A stretch of DNA of 64,000 nt from Elusimicrobiota bacterium (GCA_016715645.1 JADJZR010000003.1:186001-250000), one strand, 5' to 3'; counted from the stretch's first letter, positions 33,521 to 42,892 are shown. Translations and numbers: made by a program. Notes: generated by a model not told the origin, from the letters alone.

Positions 33521-33528
33521 AGGAAAAA

Positions 33529-33665
33529 TAGATTTTCCCTCTCCGCTTGGGAGGCTGGTCGCAGAGCTCCCAGCACCGGGGGCGGTCTCTCCCACGAGAC
33601 ATTTCCGCTAGCGCGGTCACCAGAGGCGCTGATGCGAGGGCAGGGTGAGGGACCTGAGCGGTTTC
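33529..33665. mobile_element. GTAAC-type miniature element, partial copy F containing the hairpin module
   Basis: The right end (GAGGGACCTGAGCGGTTTC) resembles the family end; the left end is truncated, perhaps by insertion of copy E. It shares GGGAGGCTGGTCGCAGAGCT and CAGAGGCGCTGATGCGAGG with copy E but contains the hairpin at 33582-33608 (stem GTCTC/GAGAC). With copy E it fills the 561-base gap between pgk and secG; no gene is seen there. Confidence 0.65.
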
Positions 33666-33733
33666 AATTTTTAGCGTGACGGGGAAGTTACAGAAAAATC
33701 GGCTAGACGGCCAAAATCAGAGGGGGTTAACAA

Positions 33734-34102
33734 ATGCTTTTTAGCTTGGTGTTATCGGTCCATGTGGTGGCGTGCGTGTTTGTCATTTTGGCGGTCTTAT
33801 TACAATCGGGAAAGGGTGGGGGCATGTCCGGAATTTTTGGCGGAGGAGGAAGCGATGCGGTTTTTTCGGCTCCGTCGGGGACAAGTTTCATAAAAAAGGT
33901 GACGGCGGGGTTGGCGGTGGCATTTTTCGTGACGTCGCTTTTGCTGACTTATTTAGGTAGCCATCGCGGCGTGCGATCGGTGACGCGGGAATTTTCAATT
34001 CCCGTGGCTCCAGCGGCTTCTGAAACAAAAGTCCCAATAGAAACAAAACCTGAATCGGTCCCAGCCGCGAGCGAAAAAGCGGTCCCCGAAAAAAAGCAAT
34101 AA
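33734..34102 (+). CDS. secG: Preprotein translocase subunit SecG
   Basis: A 122-residue SecG with two transmembrane helices (about 4-24 and 55-76) and the conserved loop LLQSGKGGGMSGIFGGGGSD between them, ending in a phase that fits SecG's VFSAPSG...F.KK. The Pro/Ala/Lys-rich cytoplasmic tail (KVPIETKPESVPAASEKAVP) is longer than in E. coli but common elsewhere. AGAGGGGG precedes the start. tRNA-Leu follows after 19 bases. Confidence 0.93.
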   Translation: MLFSLVLSVHVVACVFVILAVLLQSGKGGGMSGIFGGGGSDAVFSAPSGTSFIKKVTAGLAVAFFVTSLLLTYLGSHRGVRSVTREFSIPVAPAASETKVPIETKPESVPAASEKAVPEKKQ

Positions 34103-34121
34103 CGGAATTTGTGTTCAGCGT

Positions 34122-34203
34122 GCGCGGGTGGCGAAATTGGCAGACGCGTACGCTTGAGGTGCGTAAGCCGAGAGGCGTGGGGGTTCAAGTCCCCCCCCGC
34201 GCA
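34122..34203 (+). tRNA. tRNA-Leu (anticodon GAG)
   Basis: An 82-base class II tRNA. Acceptor GCGCGGG/CCCGCGC, discriminator A; anticodon stem TACGC/GCGTA around TTGAGGT gives anticodon GAG. The variable arm (about GCCGAGAGGC region) is short but forms a stem. CCA is not encoded. Its 3' end is part of a 69-base sequence duplicated downstream. Confidence 0.94.
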
Positions 34204-34420
34204 CGCTGAACATAGCTGAATGTATCAACGGGGGACTTGAACGCCTGACCGCGCCGACCTTATGGGAGGAAAAGGGCCCGCCGGCCCGTCAGCGGTCAGG
34301 CCGGCCTGGAAGGTTCACGGCGGGGGTAGGAAAGCCGTGAACCTGGAAGGCAAGTCCCCCCCCGCGCACGCTGAACATAATTTGAATGTATCAACGGGGG
34401 ACTTGAACGCCTGACCGCGC
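34186..34420 (+). repeat. Duplicated tRNA-Leu 3' end with flanking sequence
   Basis: The block 34186-34254, covering the last 18 bases of tRNA-Leu plus 51 bases, recurs at 34351-34420 with only a few differences. Each copy also contains GGGGGACTTGAAC, the complement of the tRNA T-arm, near its end. Between the copies are strong hairpins (AGGTTCACGGC/GCCGTGAACCT at about 34310-34343; GGGCCCGCCGGCCC). The 34204-34447 gap between tRNA-Leu and comF contains nothing else. Confidence 0.85.
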
Positions 34421-34447
34421 GGAACCCTCTTGTTTTAGCCCAATGTT

Positions 34448-35206
34448 TTATTGGGAATCCGGTCGGGGCCCTGTGTAGTCCCTGGCCAATGTCAGCGCGT
34501 CAACGGAACGAGCGCCCGCCTGTTTAAGAGCTTCGGCGCAGGATTCCAGTGTCGCCCCTGTGGTGCACACATCGTCCACCAACAAAATTCGTTTCCCTTG
34601 AACGGCGTCCGGATATCGAACGGTAAACGCGCCCGCCACGTTGGCTTTACGTTGATCACGCCCCAATCGGGCCTGGGCCCAGGTCCAGCGGCGACGCACC
34701 AATACTCCGGACACGAGGGGTAAACCAACCCCATCGGCCAACCCCCGTCCCAAGAGTTCGGATTGGTTAAAGCCTCGCCCATGCCGTCTTATGAAATGAA
34801 GTGGAACGGGAACCACGCACTGGTTTTTTTGAAGTTCAGACCGTTCCTTAAACACCCGGACCAACGGAATGCACAGGGCCGGAGCTAAATCGTCCCGATG
34901 GCCGTATTTGAGCGCCAGGATGCTTCGGCGTAAAATACCTTCAAACAAGCCCGCACTCCGGCAAAACCGAAACTCTCGCCGCCGTCGGCGGCACACATAA
35001 CACCGGGCGCCCCCGTCGGGCAAAGGCACCCCGCAAATCCGGCAGGACCATCCCGACCATCGAACCACACGGTTTAAACAACGCCCGCACAGGCCCCGTT
35101 CATTTCCATCAAGGTCTCCCTCGCAACCCCAACAGGCCCGGGGAAACAGCCACCGAAACACATTTGCCGCCGCGTCGCCCCCCACCGCCTTTATATTGAA
35201 ACCCAT
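34448..35206 (-). CDS. comF: ComF-family phosphoribosyltransferase-like protein
   Basis: A 252-residue ComF protein. The N-terminal zinc-binding part has four CxxC-like pairs (CWGC, CGRC, CRIC, CYVC). The C-terminal phosphoribosyltransferase fold has the PRPP loop ILLVDDVCTTGATL. ComF homologues are needed for natural transformation, where they are thought to help internal processing of incoming DNA. The gene is isolated on the minus strand directly after the SprA-like gene (5-base gap); no other competence genes are visible. Confidence 0.9.
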   Translation of the reverse strand: MGFNIKAVGGDAAANVFRWLFPRACWGCEGDLDGNERGLCGRCLNRVVRWSGWSCRICGVPLPDGGARCYVCRRRRREFRFCRSAGLFEGILRRSILALKYGHRDDLAPALCIPLVRVFKERSELQKNQCVVPVPLHFIRRHGRGFNQSELLGRGLADGVGLPLVSGVLVRRRWTWAQARLGRDQRKANVAGAFTVRYPDAVQGKRILLVDDVCTTGATLESCAEALKQAGARSVDALTLARDYTGPRPDSQ

Positions 35207-35211
35207 AAAAG

Positions 35212-38200
35212 TTAGAACTGAATCACGAGCTGACTGTTGAGTTCGACGGTCATTAACCCGTCTTCGGGTCGGGCCCGGTTGTTGACCAACCCGAGTTTTC
35301 CGCCAAAGGACAAACGGAAATTTTTAGAAATCTCCCATTCTCCCGTGGCCTCACCGGTGTAAGTATCGGTGTTGTCGCGCTCGTAGTTGAGACTTGAAAT
35401 ACGGCGGTCAAACGCCAGCTTGGCGTCCAACGTCAAGCGGTTCACGTTGGTGAACACCCTCTTTGTGAATGGAAACCGAAACCCCCGCGGGTAAGATTTA
35501 TCGAACCGCCCCAAAATCGAAACCGATTGGACTTGAAGGTCTTGGAGGTATCGGCCCGTGCTGTCTTGGGACACATCCGATCGCATGGACCCGCTGGGCG
35601 TTAAACGCCAACTGCCCATTTTAGTGCCCACCTGGAGAGATTGATTGGAATTATCCACGGTTGATTTCAACAAGCCGGTTCGAACGTCCAGGTTTTCGCC
35701 GCCGGTCAAAGCCAGGCTATAAAACACATCATATTTTGTAAACAAAGAAAAACGGTAGTCCAACCCTTTCGTCTCAGTCCGAGACCGGTCTTCAAGAAAC
35801 GTTTCTGATTTTTTCAGCGAATACCGGATATTGGCTTGGCTTCCCGACATCCATCGTTCCAAAAACAACATTTTCTCGCTGTCGCGCAAAGTCATAATCA
35901 TGTCCGGCCAGCTTTGCGTCACCACATCCCGGGCCGTCTGGGTAGTCTCAGTGTGTTCGTTCGTAACCGTTAAGGTGTTGTTCAAATTCAGCGTTTTAAA
36001 GGGCTCAACCCGGTAAGGCATTTTAAGCCAATCCAACGGCGACCAGTTGAGGGTATAGCGCAAGGTGTTGCGAGCGGTTTGCTGGGTACGACGGGCCGAG
36101 GAATTTTCAAATTCCAACGGTGACAACAGGCCAAACATTGTGCTTCCGTCCCGTCGATCCACATTGGACACCTTGAAAAGTTCCGGCTTGCGCCAGTCGG
36201 AAAAATCAGCGGGAACCCCCGAATAGTTATCCGACGATTCCACCCGAAAACTGCCGTCCATGTTCAGGGACTTAAACAGCTTCAGTTTTGGAAACAGGTC
36301 CCGGGGCGCAAGGCTGAGGAACAAATCTCCCGAAGCGGTGCGGTCCAGCGTTTTTTCATAGACGGCCGTGGGCGACGACGCGGTGGGCAACCCGTTGGTC
36401 TCGGTTCCCGTTTGCGACCAGGTGATCCGCGGTTCCAACCACGAAAAAATCCGCCAGGACCCCGCCAAACCTCGGGTTTGAGAAAACGATTTGTCGTAAG
36501 CCACCGCGGAGGAAAAACCAGGGTTGGCGGCCAGTTCCGCTTCGGAAAAGTCCCGTTGTTCGCCCACCCGACGTTGGGAATAGTTGGGCGTGAACACCAG
36601 GCCGTCCCAGGGCGAGAACCCCATGCGGCCGGTCCACTCGTCGCTTTGTTCGTCCACCTGGGTGTTGGCAAACACCGCGTTTCGTTGGGACACCGGGTCC
36701 GTAGAAATGGCCAATTGTTCTTCCTTGCGTTCCGGGAAATACGAGAGCGTGAACAGGCCTCGCGTGTATTTAACAAACACGGTATCAGGCAATGGACGGA
36801 ACGTGAATTTCTTTCCGGGGACAATGTCCAACCGGCCGGGCACGGTGTAATCCATGGAACCCGAATAGAGGGTCCGATCCCGACGGTCCTGGTTGGTGGT
36901 GGACTCGGCGATGGACCGTTCCCCGCTGTAACTAAAGGCCGGCAAAGACGGTGAATAGGTCGACAACAAGAACTGTCCGTCGCCCCGCGCGCCGACGGTT
37001 TCTTCCCTCCCCTCCGACAGGACGGAAACCAATTGAGACTGACCGGTTTGAAGAACCGCCGGAGTGGTCGTTTTGGACCGGCTGATTTTTCCGGACAAAG
37101 GCATGACTTTAAAGCGACTGAAACTTCCATAACCAGACACCTCTTCTCTGTCCTGGTTAACCACGGGGCTGGTGAGCGTTTGGAAGTTGCGGTCCACCCG
37201 TCGAAACGCCCCCCCAAACGAACCCCACCGATCCCATTGACCGTCCAGGGAAAACCGTCGGGCGTCGCCCACCCGGGTCCGGGACCCCGACACGTGAATT
37301 TCGTTCACCCATAACACGCCTTGAATTTGGGCGCCGGTCGGATTGATCAACCCGAATTTAAACTGGCCGATACGCGCCAGGTTGGGCGACCCCACCACGG
37401 TGACGGACGATCCGACTACGTCAGATTCCACGGTTTCGGGCGTGCCGTCGTTGTTGCGGTCGGCCAGACGCAAAGATTCCAACACCCATCCTTCCACGTG
37501 GCTATTGATCGGACGGGTGTATTGAAAATAGTCCGTTTCCGAACCAAACTGAACCACCAACGTCTCTCCCACACCGACTCCCGGCCGCCGCTGAAAAAAG
37601 AAGTTCAAGGTTTTGTGATGGGAAAAATCCCGGGGTGTTCCGTAAACGGACCGGGTGGTCACCGTGGATCCGGTTGGAAGAGTGTATTCCAACAACAGCG
37701 CTTGCTCCCGGGACCGGTTATCGGCTGATTCGCCATAAAGGTCTTTGTAGGCGCTGTTGCCGATGAGAGATTCGTAGTCGGGATTATCCAGATTGTTAAC
37801 GGCCCCGACCGTTAAAACGCCATCTCCCGCCACCACCGGCTTTTCCCAGGTGTTTCCCACGAACGCGAGTTTCGCAATCCGAATCTTGGGTGGTGTGCCC
37901 ACCAAATCAGACAACCCTTCAAACGTAACCCGCACGTGCTCAACAGCCAAATAATCTGGACTGTTCAGGTTTAATGGAACGCGAATAAAGAGCCACCCCT
38001 CATCATTCAGGGTTGCCGCGTTTCCATTTCGGTCCAAGACCGAGGCCGACGACAGGTCCGAAAGTTCCGCTATTGAACTCAACCCTTTAAAGTCGCTGGT
38101 GTGAAACACTCCACCATTGGCGTTTTCCCGGTCAATGCGGCCGTTATCGGCTCCTGTGCGCAAAAGCACCTCTCCGGTCGATGAGTGAAAGGGATATCCC

Positions 38201-40608
38201 ACATCTTCCCCGGCGTTTAACGTGAGATCCACGTTCAAGTCCTCGGTGTCCTCTGTCACAGCCCCGTCCGTAAAATCAGGATCGTGCCATTCCTTATTCC
38301 AGTCTCTGTCCGCGTCTTCATTCAAGACACCGGCGTACACACGCATATCGACTTTATTGACGTCAAAATCCGACGCGTCCACCCACATTTCCAGATAGGT
38401 CTTTTCCGAAAAATCCCGGTTTGCCCCGTTGGGTAGACTCTGGAGCAAAGAGACCCTGGATCCCGCCCCAAAACGGTCCGCGTTCAAGGACACTTCCATC
38501 ACCCGGACTTTTTCATTCTCCTCGACATTGGCGTTGGTACCCACAATGTCTTGCAACGCCATATCAAATTCAGTTACTGACACAGCGAGGGGGTCCAGAG
38601 GGGTCTCCCCGGGGTTGGCGCCCAAGGGCCAAAAGTCCGCGTCCATGACCATGGGATCTTCTTTCGCCACGCCTTCCATGGAATCCACGAGGGCTTTCCC
38701 GTACAAATTGGGATCTTCCCGGGACTGGGCCGCCTCGCCCGACAGCGACATCTTGAGATTCGTCAACGGCACCCTCACATCGGTCAACCGCCCATCCGCT
38801 TCCAACACCATCAGGCTCGCCGGCGTGGACCGAACATCGGGGACCACCGTGGTTTTGGGAGCGAAGGTGTACAAAAAAGTTGACCCCAATTGAAACCGGC
38901 CGGGCACCACGGCCAACTCGAGGCGGGTCCCGACCAAGGTTTGCCCCAGCTGGCCGCCAAAGGGGGCGTAATCGTAAGTCACCTCAATTTGACTGTTCTC
39001 GTCCAACTCAGTTTCATTGAAGAACTGAAGGAGACCGCTGATCGGGTCGAGGAAATAATCGATTTCACTGCGCATCATTCGCCCGTTGACGGTCACCCGC
39101 TCACTGCCGAAAACAATGTTGGGCCGCAACTGGAAATCCCGCAAACGGTAACGGTATTCCGTCAAGAAACTAAAATCCGATGTCGGGGTGGGATTGTAGA
39201 GGGTGTCGCTATCCACCCGCAGGTAGTGGTCCGGGTCGAACCGACCGGTTGAAAACAGCACATTGAACCGCCCTTGCACAAAATCCACTTCCAGGGTGGT
39301 GCGCTCTTCGGTGAGCGTGGTGGAGGACCGATAGAGATACACCAAGTCTTCTCCCGTCGGATCCAGTGTGATGATCTTTTGTTCTTGATTGGAGTCGATG
39401 GTTCTCAAGAGGAAATTTCCGTTTCCGTTGTCTTCCACAATCCGAATGTTGCCAAACGAGTAAAAGGTTTTAATTTCCCGCCGATGAGCCGTGGCGGTGT
39501 CCGAAAAAGAAACGGCGGTATCGTTGGGGGTTTTCACCAATGCCGGAAAACCTCCCGGAGCCAGGGTATTCAACCACGAGAGGTCATCGGTGAACTGGTA
39601 ATTCACAGCAATCGCGGTTTGGGACGGTTGCATTCGCTTCATAAACAAGATCCCCCGAACCGAGTCCAAGCTATAGTCGTCTCCCGATTTTAACTGCCTA
39701 AAATACCCTTCGAGAGTGGCCGTGGATGACATCGAATCAAAATCCACGGCCGTCATGAAGGTGGTGTTGGCGACAAAATTGGCCCCCTCGTATTGCCACA
39801 CGACCAACGAGGATAATTCAATGGGCCGCGTGGTGAACGCCACGGAGTAATATTGGTCTTTGATGTAGTTGTGTCCCGCAATGACGCGCCGTTCAAACTT
39901 GGTAGCGCCGTTAAACCGTTTGGTTTCGGTGGTGCCCTTGGTTCGGCTTCCGATGGCCATCAGGGTGGCGTTTTTGTATTGCAGTTTGGTCCGCACGCCG
40001 AACAACTGCTTGGAAAACGATACAAATTCCGTGGCTGGCAACGACAGCGTGATGTCGCCGAAGGCGGCTTCCTGCACAAATTCCCCCGGATCCCCCTGAT
40101 ACATCACCGAAATGTCGCGTTTATCGTCTTTGGTGTCGTCAAAGTCGACGTTGACAGTCACCTTGCGGCCCACTTTTCCTTTGATTCGAACCTGAAGTTC
40201 CTGGCGCATTTCCATTTCGTTTTGGTTTTGGGGAACACCCATATCTTCGGCCCGTTTCGCGCTTTTGCGTCGGGTTTGGGCCATTTTGAGGGCAATCAAT
40301 TTACGCCCGGAAATCACAAGGCCGGATTCGTAGGGCAAATCCACACTGATGCCGGGAGGCGCTTCCACCGGAGCTCCGGCGGGGAGGATGGCCTTGGACG
40401 GAGGGGGAACCGGACGTGACTCGGCTTCCACCGCGTCCCGAGCCTGGTTCCATCCACCCTGATCGAAATCAAACAACGAGGGGTCGGACGATTGCGGCTC
40501 ATCGGTCAAACCGTATTCTTTAGCCGAAACGGTCCGACCCAATAAGATAGAAAAACCCACCGCGAGCAACGCCAAGGCGCTCGGAAAAGGGAATAAACGG
40601 GTTGTCAT
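35212..40608 (-). CDS. Giant outer-membrane protein, SprA-like (type 9 translocon-like)
   Basis: About 1800 residues. ATG 40608 (MTTRLFPFPSALALLAVGFS, a signal peptide) is preferred; an ATG at 40623 adds five residues. The N-terminal region (VTVNVDFDDTKDD, MYQGDPGEFVQEAAFGDITL, SLPATEFVSFSKQLFGVRTKLQY) and the many amphipathic strands to a C-terminal ...NSQLVIQF resemble SprA/Sov, the very large barrel pore of the Bacteroidota type 9 secretion system. Homologues occur in other phyla. The PorV-like proteins and C-terminally tagged secreted proteins in this window support that role. The similarity is judged by eye, so a generic large barrel remains possible. Confidence 0.7.
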   Translation of the reverse strand: MTTRLFPFPSALALLAVGFSILLGRTVSAKEYGLTDEPQSSDPSLFDFDQGGWNQARDAVEAESRPVPPPSKAILPAGAPVEAPPGISVDLPYESGLVISGRKLIALKMAQTRRKSAKRAEDMGVPQNQNEMEMRQELQVRIKGKVGRKVTVNVDFDDTKDDKRDISVMYQGDPGEFVQEAAFGDITLSLPATEFVSFSKQLFGVRTKLQYKNATLMAIGSRTKGTTETKRFNGATKFERRVIAGHNYIKDQYYSVAFTTRPIELSSLVVWQYEGANFVANTTFMTAVDFDSMSSTATLEGYFRQLKSGDDYSLDSVRGILFMKRMQPSQTAIAVNYQFTDDLSWLNTLAPGGFPALVKTPNDTAVSFSDTATAHRREIKTFYSFGNIRIVEDNGNGNFLLRTIDSNQEQKIITLDPTGEDLVYLYRSSTTLTEERTTLEVDFVQGRFNVLFSTGRFDPDHYLRVDSDTLYNPTPTSDFSFLTEYRYRLRDFQLRPNIVFGSERVTVNGRMMRSEIDYFLDPISGLLQFFNETELDENSQIEVTYDYAPFGGQLGQTLVGTRLELAVVPGRFQLGSTFLYTFAPKTTVVPDVRSTPASLMVLEADGRLTDVRVPLTNLKMSLSGEAAQSREDPNLYGKALVDSMEGVAKEDPMVMDADFWPLGANPGETPLDPLAVSVTEFDMALQDIVGTNANVEENEKVRVMEVSLNADRFGAGSRVSLLQSLPNGANRDFSEKTYLEMWVDASDFDVNKVDMRVYAGVLNEDADRDWNKEWHDPDFTDGAVTEDTEDLNVDLTLNAGEDVGYPFHSSTGEVLLRTGADNGRIDRENANGGVFHTSDFKGLSSIAELSDLSSASVLDRNGNAATLNDEGWLFIRVPLNLNSPDYLAVEHVRVTFEGLSDLVGTPPKIRIAKLAFVGNTWEKPVVAGDGVLTVGAVNNLDNPDYESLIGNSAYKDLYGESADNRSREQALLLEYTLPTGSTVTTRSVYGTPRDFSHHKTLNFFFQRRPGVGVGETLVVQFGSETDYFQYTRPINSHVEGWVLESLRLADRNNDGTPETVESDVVGSSVTVVGSPNLARIGQFKFGLINPTGAQIQGVLWVNEIHVSGSRTRVGDARRFSLDGQWDRWGSFGGAFRRVDRNFQTLTSPVVNQDREEVSGYGSFSRFKVMPLSGKISRSKTTTPAVLQTGQSQLVSVLSEGREETVGARGDGQFLLSTYSPSLPAFSYSGERSIAESTTNQDRRDRTLYSGSMDYTVPGRLDIVPGKKFTFRPLPDTVFVKYTRGLFTLSYFPERKEEQLAISTDPVSQRNAVFANTQVDEQSDEWTGRMGFSPWDGLVFTPNYSQRRVGEQRDFSEAELAANPGFSSAVAYDKSFSQTRGLAGSWRIFSWLEPRITWSQTGTETNGLPTASSPTAVYEKTLDRTASGDLFLSLAPRDLFPKLKLFKSLNMDGSFRVESSDNYSGVPADFSDWRKPELFKVSNVDRRDGSTMFGLLSPLEFENSSARRTQQTARNTLRYTLNWSPLDWLKMPYRVEPFKTLNLNNTLTVTNEHTETTQTARDVVTQSWPDMIMTLRDSEKMLFLERWMSGSQANIRYSLKKSETFLEDRSRTETKGLDYRFSLFTKYDVFYSLALTGGENLDVRTGLLKSTVDNSNQSLQVGTKMGSWRLTPSGSMRSDVSQDSTGRYLQDLQVQSVSILGRFDKSYPRGFRFPFTKRVFTNVNRLTLDAKLAFDRRISSLNYERDNTDTYTGEATGEWEISKNFRLSFGGKLGLVNNRARPEDGLMTVELNSQLVIQF

Positions 40609-40701
40609 CGTGCCAGCTCTCATATAGCTTCTTTATGCAACGTTTTGACCAACGGATCATCAAAGGATACACCCAGTTCGTCGAAAAATCAACCGAAATA
40701 A

Positions 40702-40707
40702 TATAAT
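40702..40707 (+). promoter_or_regulatory. TATAAT box directly before lptF
   Basis: A consensus -10 box ends 6 bases before the GTG start at 40714, so transcription would begin at the start codon. No good -35 box (TCGTCG region) and no Shine-Dalgarno sequence. Confidence 0.4.
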
Positions 40708-40713
40708 GTTCGG

Positions 40714-41790
40714 GTGATTCTCGCCCGCTACCTTTTGGCTCAGTTTATACCCCCCTTTCTATTTGGGCTCTCGCTGTTTTCCGGCGTGCTCCTGTTGGAC
40801 AAGATTTTCGACCTGATCGACTTGTTAATCAACAAAGGCGTGCCGCTGGCCCTGTCGGCTAAAATATTTACTCTCTTTTTACCCACGGTGCTCAGCCTGA
40901 GCGTGCCCATGTCGGTGTTGTTGGCCTGTTTGCTGACGTTCGGTCGGTTGTCGGAAGACAACGAGATTTTGGCTCTGCGCTCGTCGGGCCTGTCGTTTCG
41001 TCAAATTTTATGGCCTCCCCTGCTGTTCGCGGCATTGGTAACGGTGGCTCTGGTGCCGTTTAATACCCAGCTGGCGCCACGAGCCATGGGACAATTTCGA
41101 TCCATTCACCATCAAATCGTGAAAATGGACCCGCTTCAAATTGAACCGAAACAATTTGTTTCCTTGCGCAATATCCGACTTTACGCTGGAGAAGTGATTC
41201 GAGAAAAAAAACTCTTAAAAAATGTGTGGCTCTATCGGTTGTTTCCCGACTACAGCGAACGGGTGTACGCTCCCACCGGCAAATGGGATTCCGACGATCG
41301 CCAGTTGAACCTAACGTTGATTAACGGCCAAATTGAGCGGTTTCCACGGAATCCGGCCGACGATTTCCTTCACATCGCCTACAAGACGTACGGGGTCACT
41401 GTTCCGCTCATGACGGCGCCCGACGCCCGAAGCCGCAACTGGCGCGAACACACGTCGGTGGAACTGCGCCGCGAATGGCGCCAACGAACCCTTCTTCAAT
41501 CGCCCACCGGGGAAATTCGCTCGGAATACCATTTGCGCTACGCCATCGCCTTCGCTCCGCTCGCATTGGCGTTGGTGGGGGTTCCTCTCGGGATGACGTT
41601 GGAACGGGGCGGCCGAGGGGTGGGGTTCAGCGCGGCCGTGGGCGTATTATTTGTTTACTATCTCCTCCTGGTGATGGGGATGAACTTGGCCGAGAAAGAG
41701 AAAATCCCTCCCCTCGCGGCGTTGTGGATGGCCAACGGCGTTGCCACGGTGGCCGGGCTCATCCTATTTCGACGAAGGCTGTCCACATGA
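40714..41790 (+). CDS. lptF: LPS export permease LptF
   Basis: A 358-residue YjgP/YjgQ permease starting at GTG 40714: three N-terminal membrane helices (LLAQFIPPFLFGLSLFSGVLL, in family position), a periplasmic beta-jellyroll part (about 130-260) and three C-terminal helices. Together with LptG and the ATPase LptB it pulls lipopolysaccharide from the inner membrane. The pair lptF-lptG is coupled by ATGA. No lptB is in this window. Assignment to F rather than G rests on gene order. Confidence 0.88.
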   Translation: MILARYLLAQFIPPFLFGLSLFSGVLLLDKIFDLIDLLINKGVPLALSAKIFTLFLPTVLSLSVPMSVLLACLLTFGRLSEDNEILALRSSGLSFRQILWPPLLFAALVTVALVPFNTQLAPRAMGQFRSIHHQIVKMDPLQIEPKQFVSLRNIRLYAGEVIREKKLLKNVWLYRLFPDYSERVYAPTGKWDSDDRQLNLTLINGQIERFPRNPADDFLHIAYKTYGVTVPLMTAPDARSRNWREHTSVELRREWRQRTLLQSPTGEIRSEYHLRYAIAFAPLALALVGVPLGMTLERGGRGVGFSAAVGVLFVYYLLLVMGMNLAEKEKIPPLAALWMANGVATVAGLILFRRRLST

Positions 41791-42866
41791 GAAAACTCAA
41801 CCGATACGTTCTCACATCATTTTTAAAGCCGCTGGTGCTCAGCTATTTCGCGATGACGGTTTTGGTTCTCATGGCCGAGTTGATGGAACGGCTGGACAAA
41901 ATCATCGCTGGAAAAGCCGGGGGGATGGTGGTGGCCCAATATTTACTGGCCCTTTGGCCCGTGCGGAGCATGGAATTATTTCCGATTGCGGCCCTGTTGG
42001 CGGCGCTGTTTTCGTTAGGCCAGCTGTCGCGCCACATGGAAATCACCGCGGCCATGGCCGGGGGCGTTCATCCGTGGCGGGTGGTGTCGCCCCTGTTGGC
42101 CATGGGAGTACTGCTCAGTGTTCTCACCTGGGGGTTGGGCGAAACGCTCATGCCCTGGGCCAATCGACAAGTCAAGATTTTGTGGGACGTTCAAATTCGC
42201 CAACTCACCTCGCGGCGGGAAACAAATTTTTCCAACGTCACCGCGTCCGGGGCCGGTGTTTTCTATTCGATTGGCTATCTAGACGTGAGCAACGGAAAAA
42301 TGGAAAACGTGGTGATCGATCGTCTGGGATCCCAGGGACCTCAACACCAATGGGTCGCCCAGGAGGGCCTGTGGACACCCGACGGATGGAAATTGTTTAA
42401 AGGGACAGAACGGTTTTTTCAGAACGGAAACGAAATGACCGGGCAAAAAACGTTCAAAGAAACTCAAACCGATTTGGTGGAAAAACCGGAAGATCTGGTA
42501 CCTAAAGACGCAAGACCGGAAGAAATGAACCTTCGCGAACTCGGGCAACATATCCGCCGCCAAAAAATGTTGGGGGTCGACTCGCGTAAAGCCGAAGTGG
42601 AACGCTACATGAAAACGGCCATGCCCTGGTCCAACTTGATTATTTTGATTTTGGGAATCCCGTTCTCGTTTAACAAACGGGCGGGAAAAGTGCGGGCGGT
42701 GGCAGTGGCGTTGGGTGTGGCCTTTGCTTATTTCGGTTTGCTCCAGGTGGGCCGCGCCGTCGGGCTCAGGCCCTGGTGTCCCCCCTTGGCCGGAGCGTGG
42801 ATGGCCAACACCCTTTTTCTTCTCATCGGAGCCGTCTTGTTCTGGCGCATGCGATCGCTGAGTTAA
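41787..42866 (+). CDS. lptG: LPS export permease LptG
   Basis: A 359-residue partner permease starting at ATG 41787, which overlaps the lptF stop; the frame is open further upstream but the added residues would only read through lptF. Motifs typical of the family: KPLVLSYFAMTVLVLMAELM at the N-terminus, WANRQVKILWDVQ, and the C-terminal helices with PWSNLIILILGIPFSFN. A terminator follows (42893-42915). Confidence 0.88.
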   Translation: MRKLNRYVLTSFLKPLVLSYFAMTVLVLMAELMERLDKIIAGKAGGMVVAQYLLALWPVRSMELFPIAALLAALFSLGQLSRHMEITAAMAGGVHPWRVVSPLLAMGVLLSVLTWGLGETLMPWANRQVKILWDVQIRQLTSRRETNFSNVTASGAGVFYSIGYLDVSNGKMENVVIDRLGSQGPQHQWVAQEGLWTPDGWKLFKGTERFFQNGNEMTGQKTFKETQTDLVEKPEDLVPKDARPEEMNLRELGQHIRRQKMLGVDSRKAEVERYMKTAMPWSNLIILILGIPFSFNKRAGKVRAVAVALGVAFAYFGLLQVGRAVGLRPWCPPLAGAWMANTLFLLIGAVLFWRMRSLS

Positions 42867-42892
42867 CCGCAATGCCAATCAGTTAAGCGTAG

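Noticed and set aside
41475..41786. Extended start for LptG
   Set aside because: It would read through the end of lptF; ATG 41787 in an ATGA overlap gives the family N-terminus.
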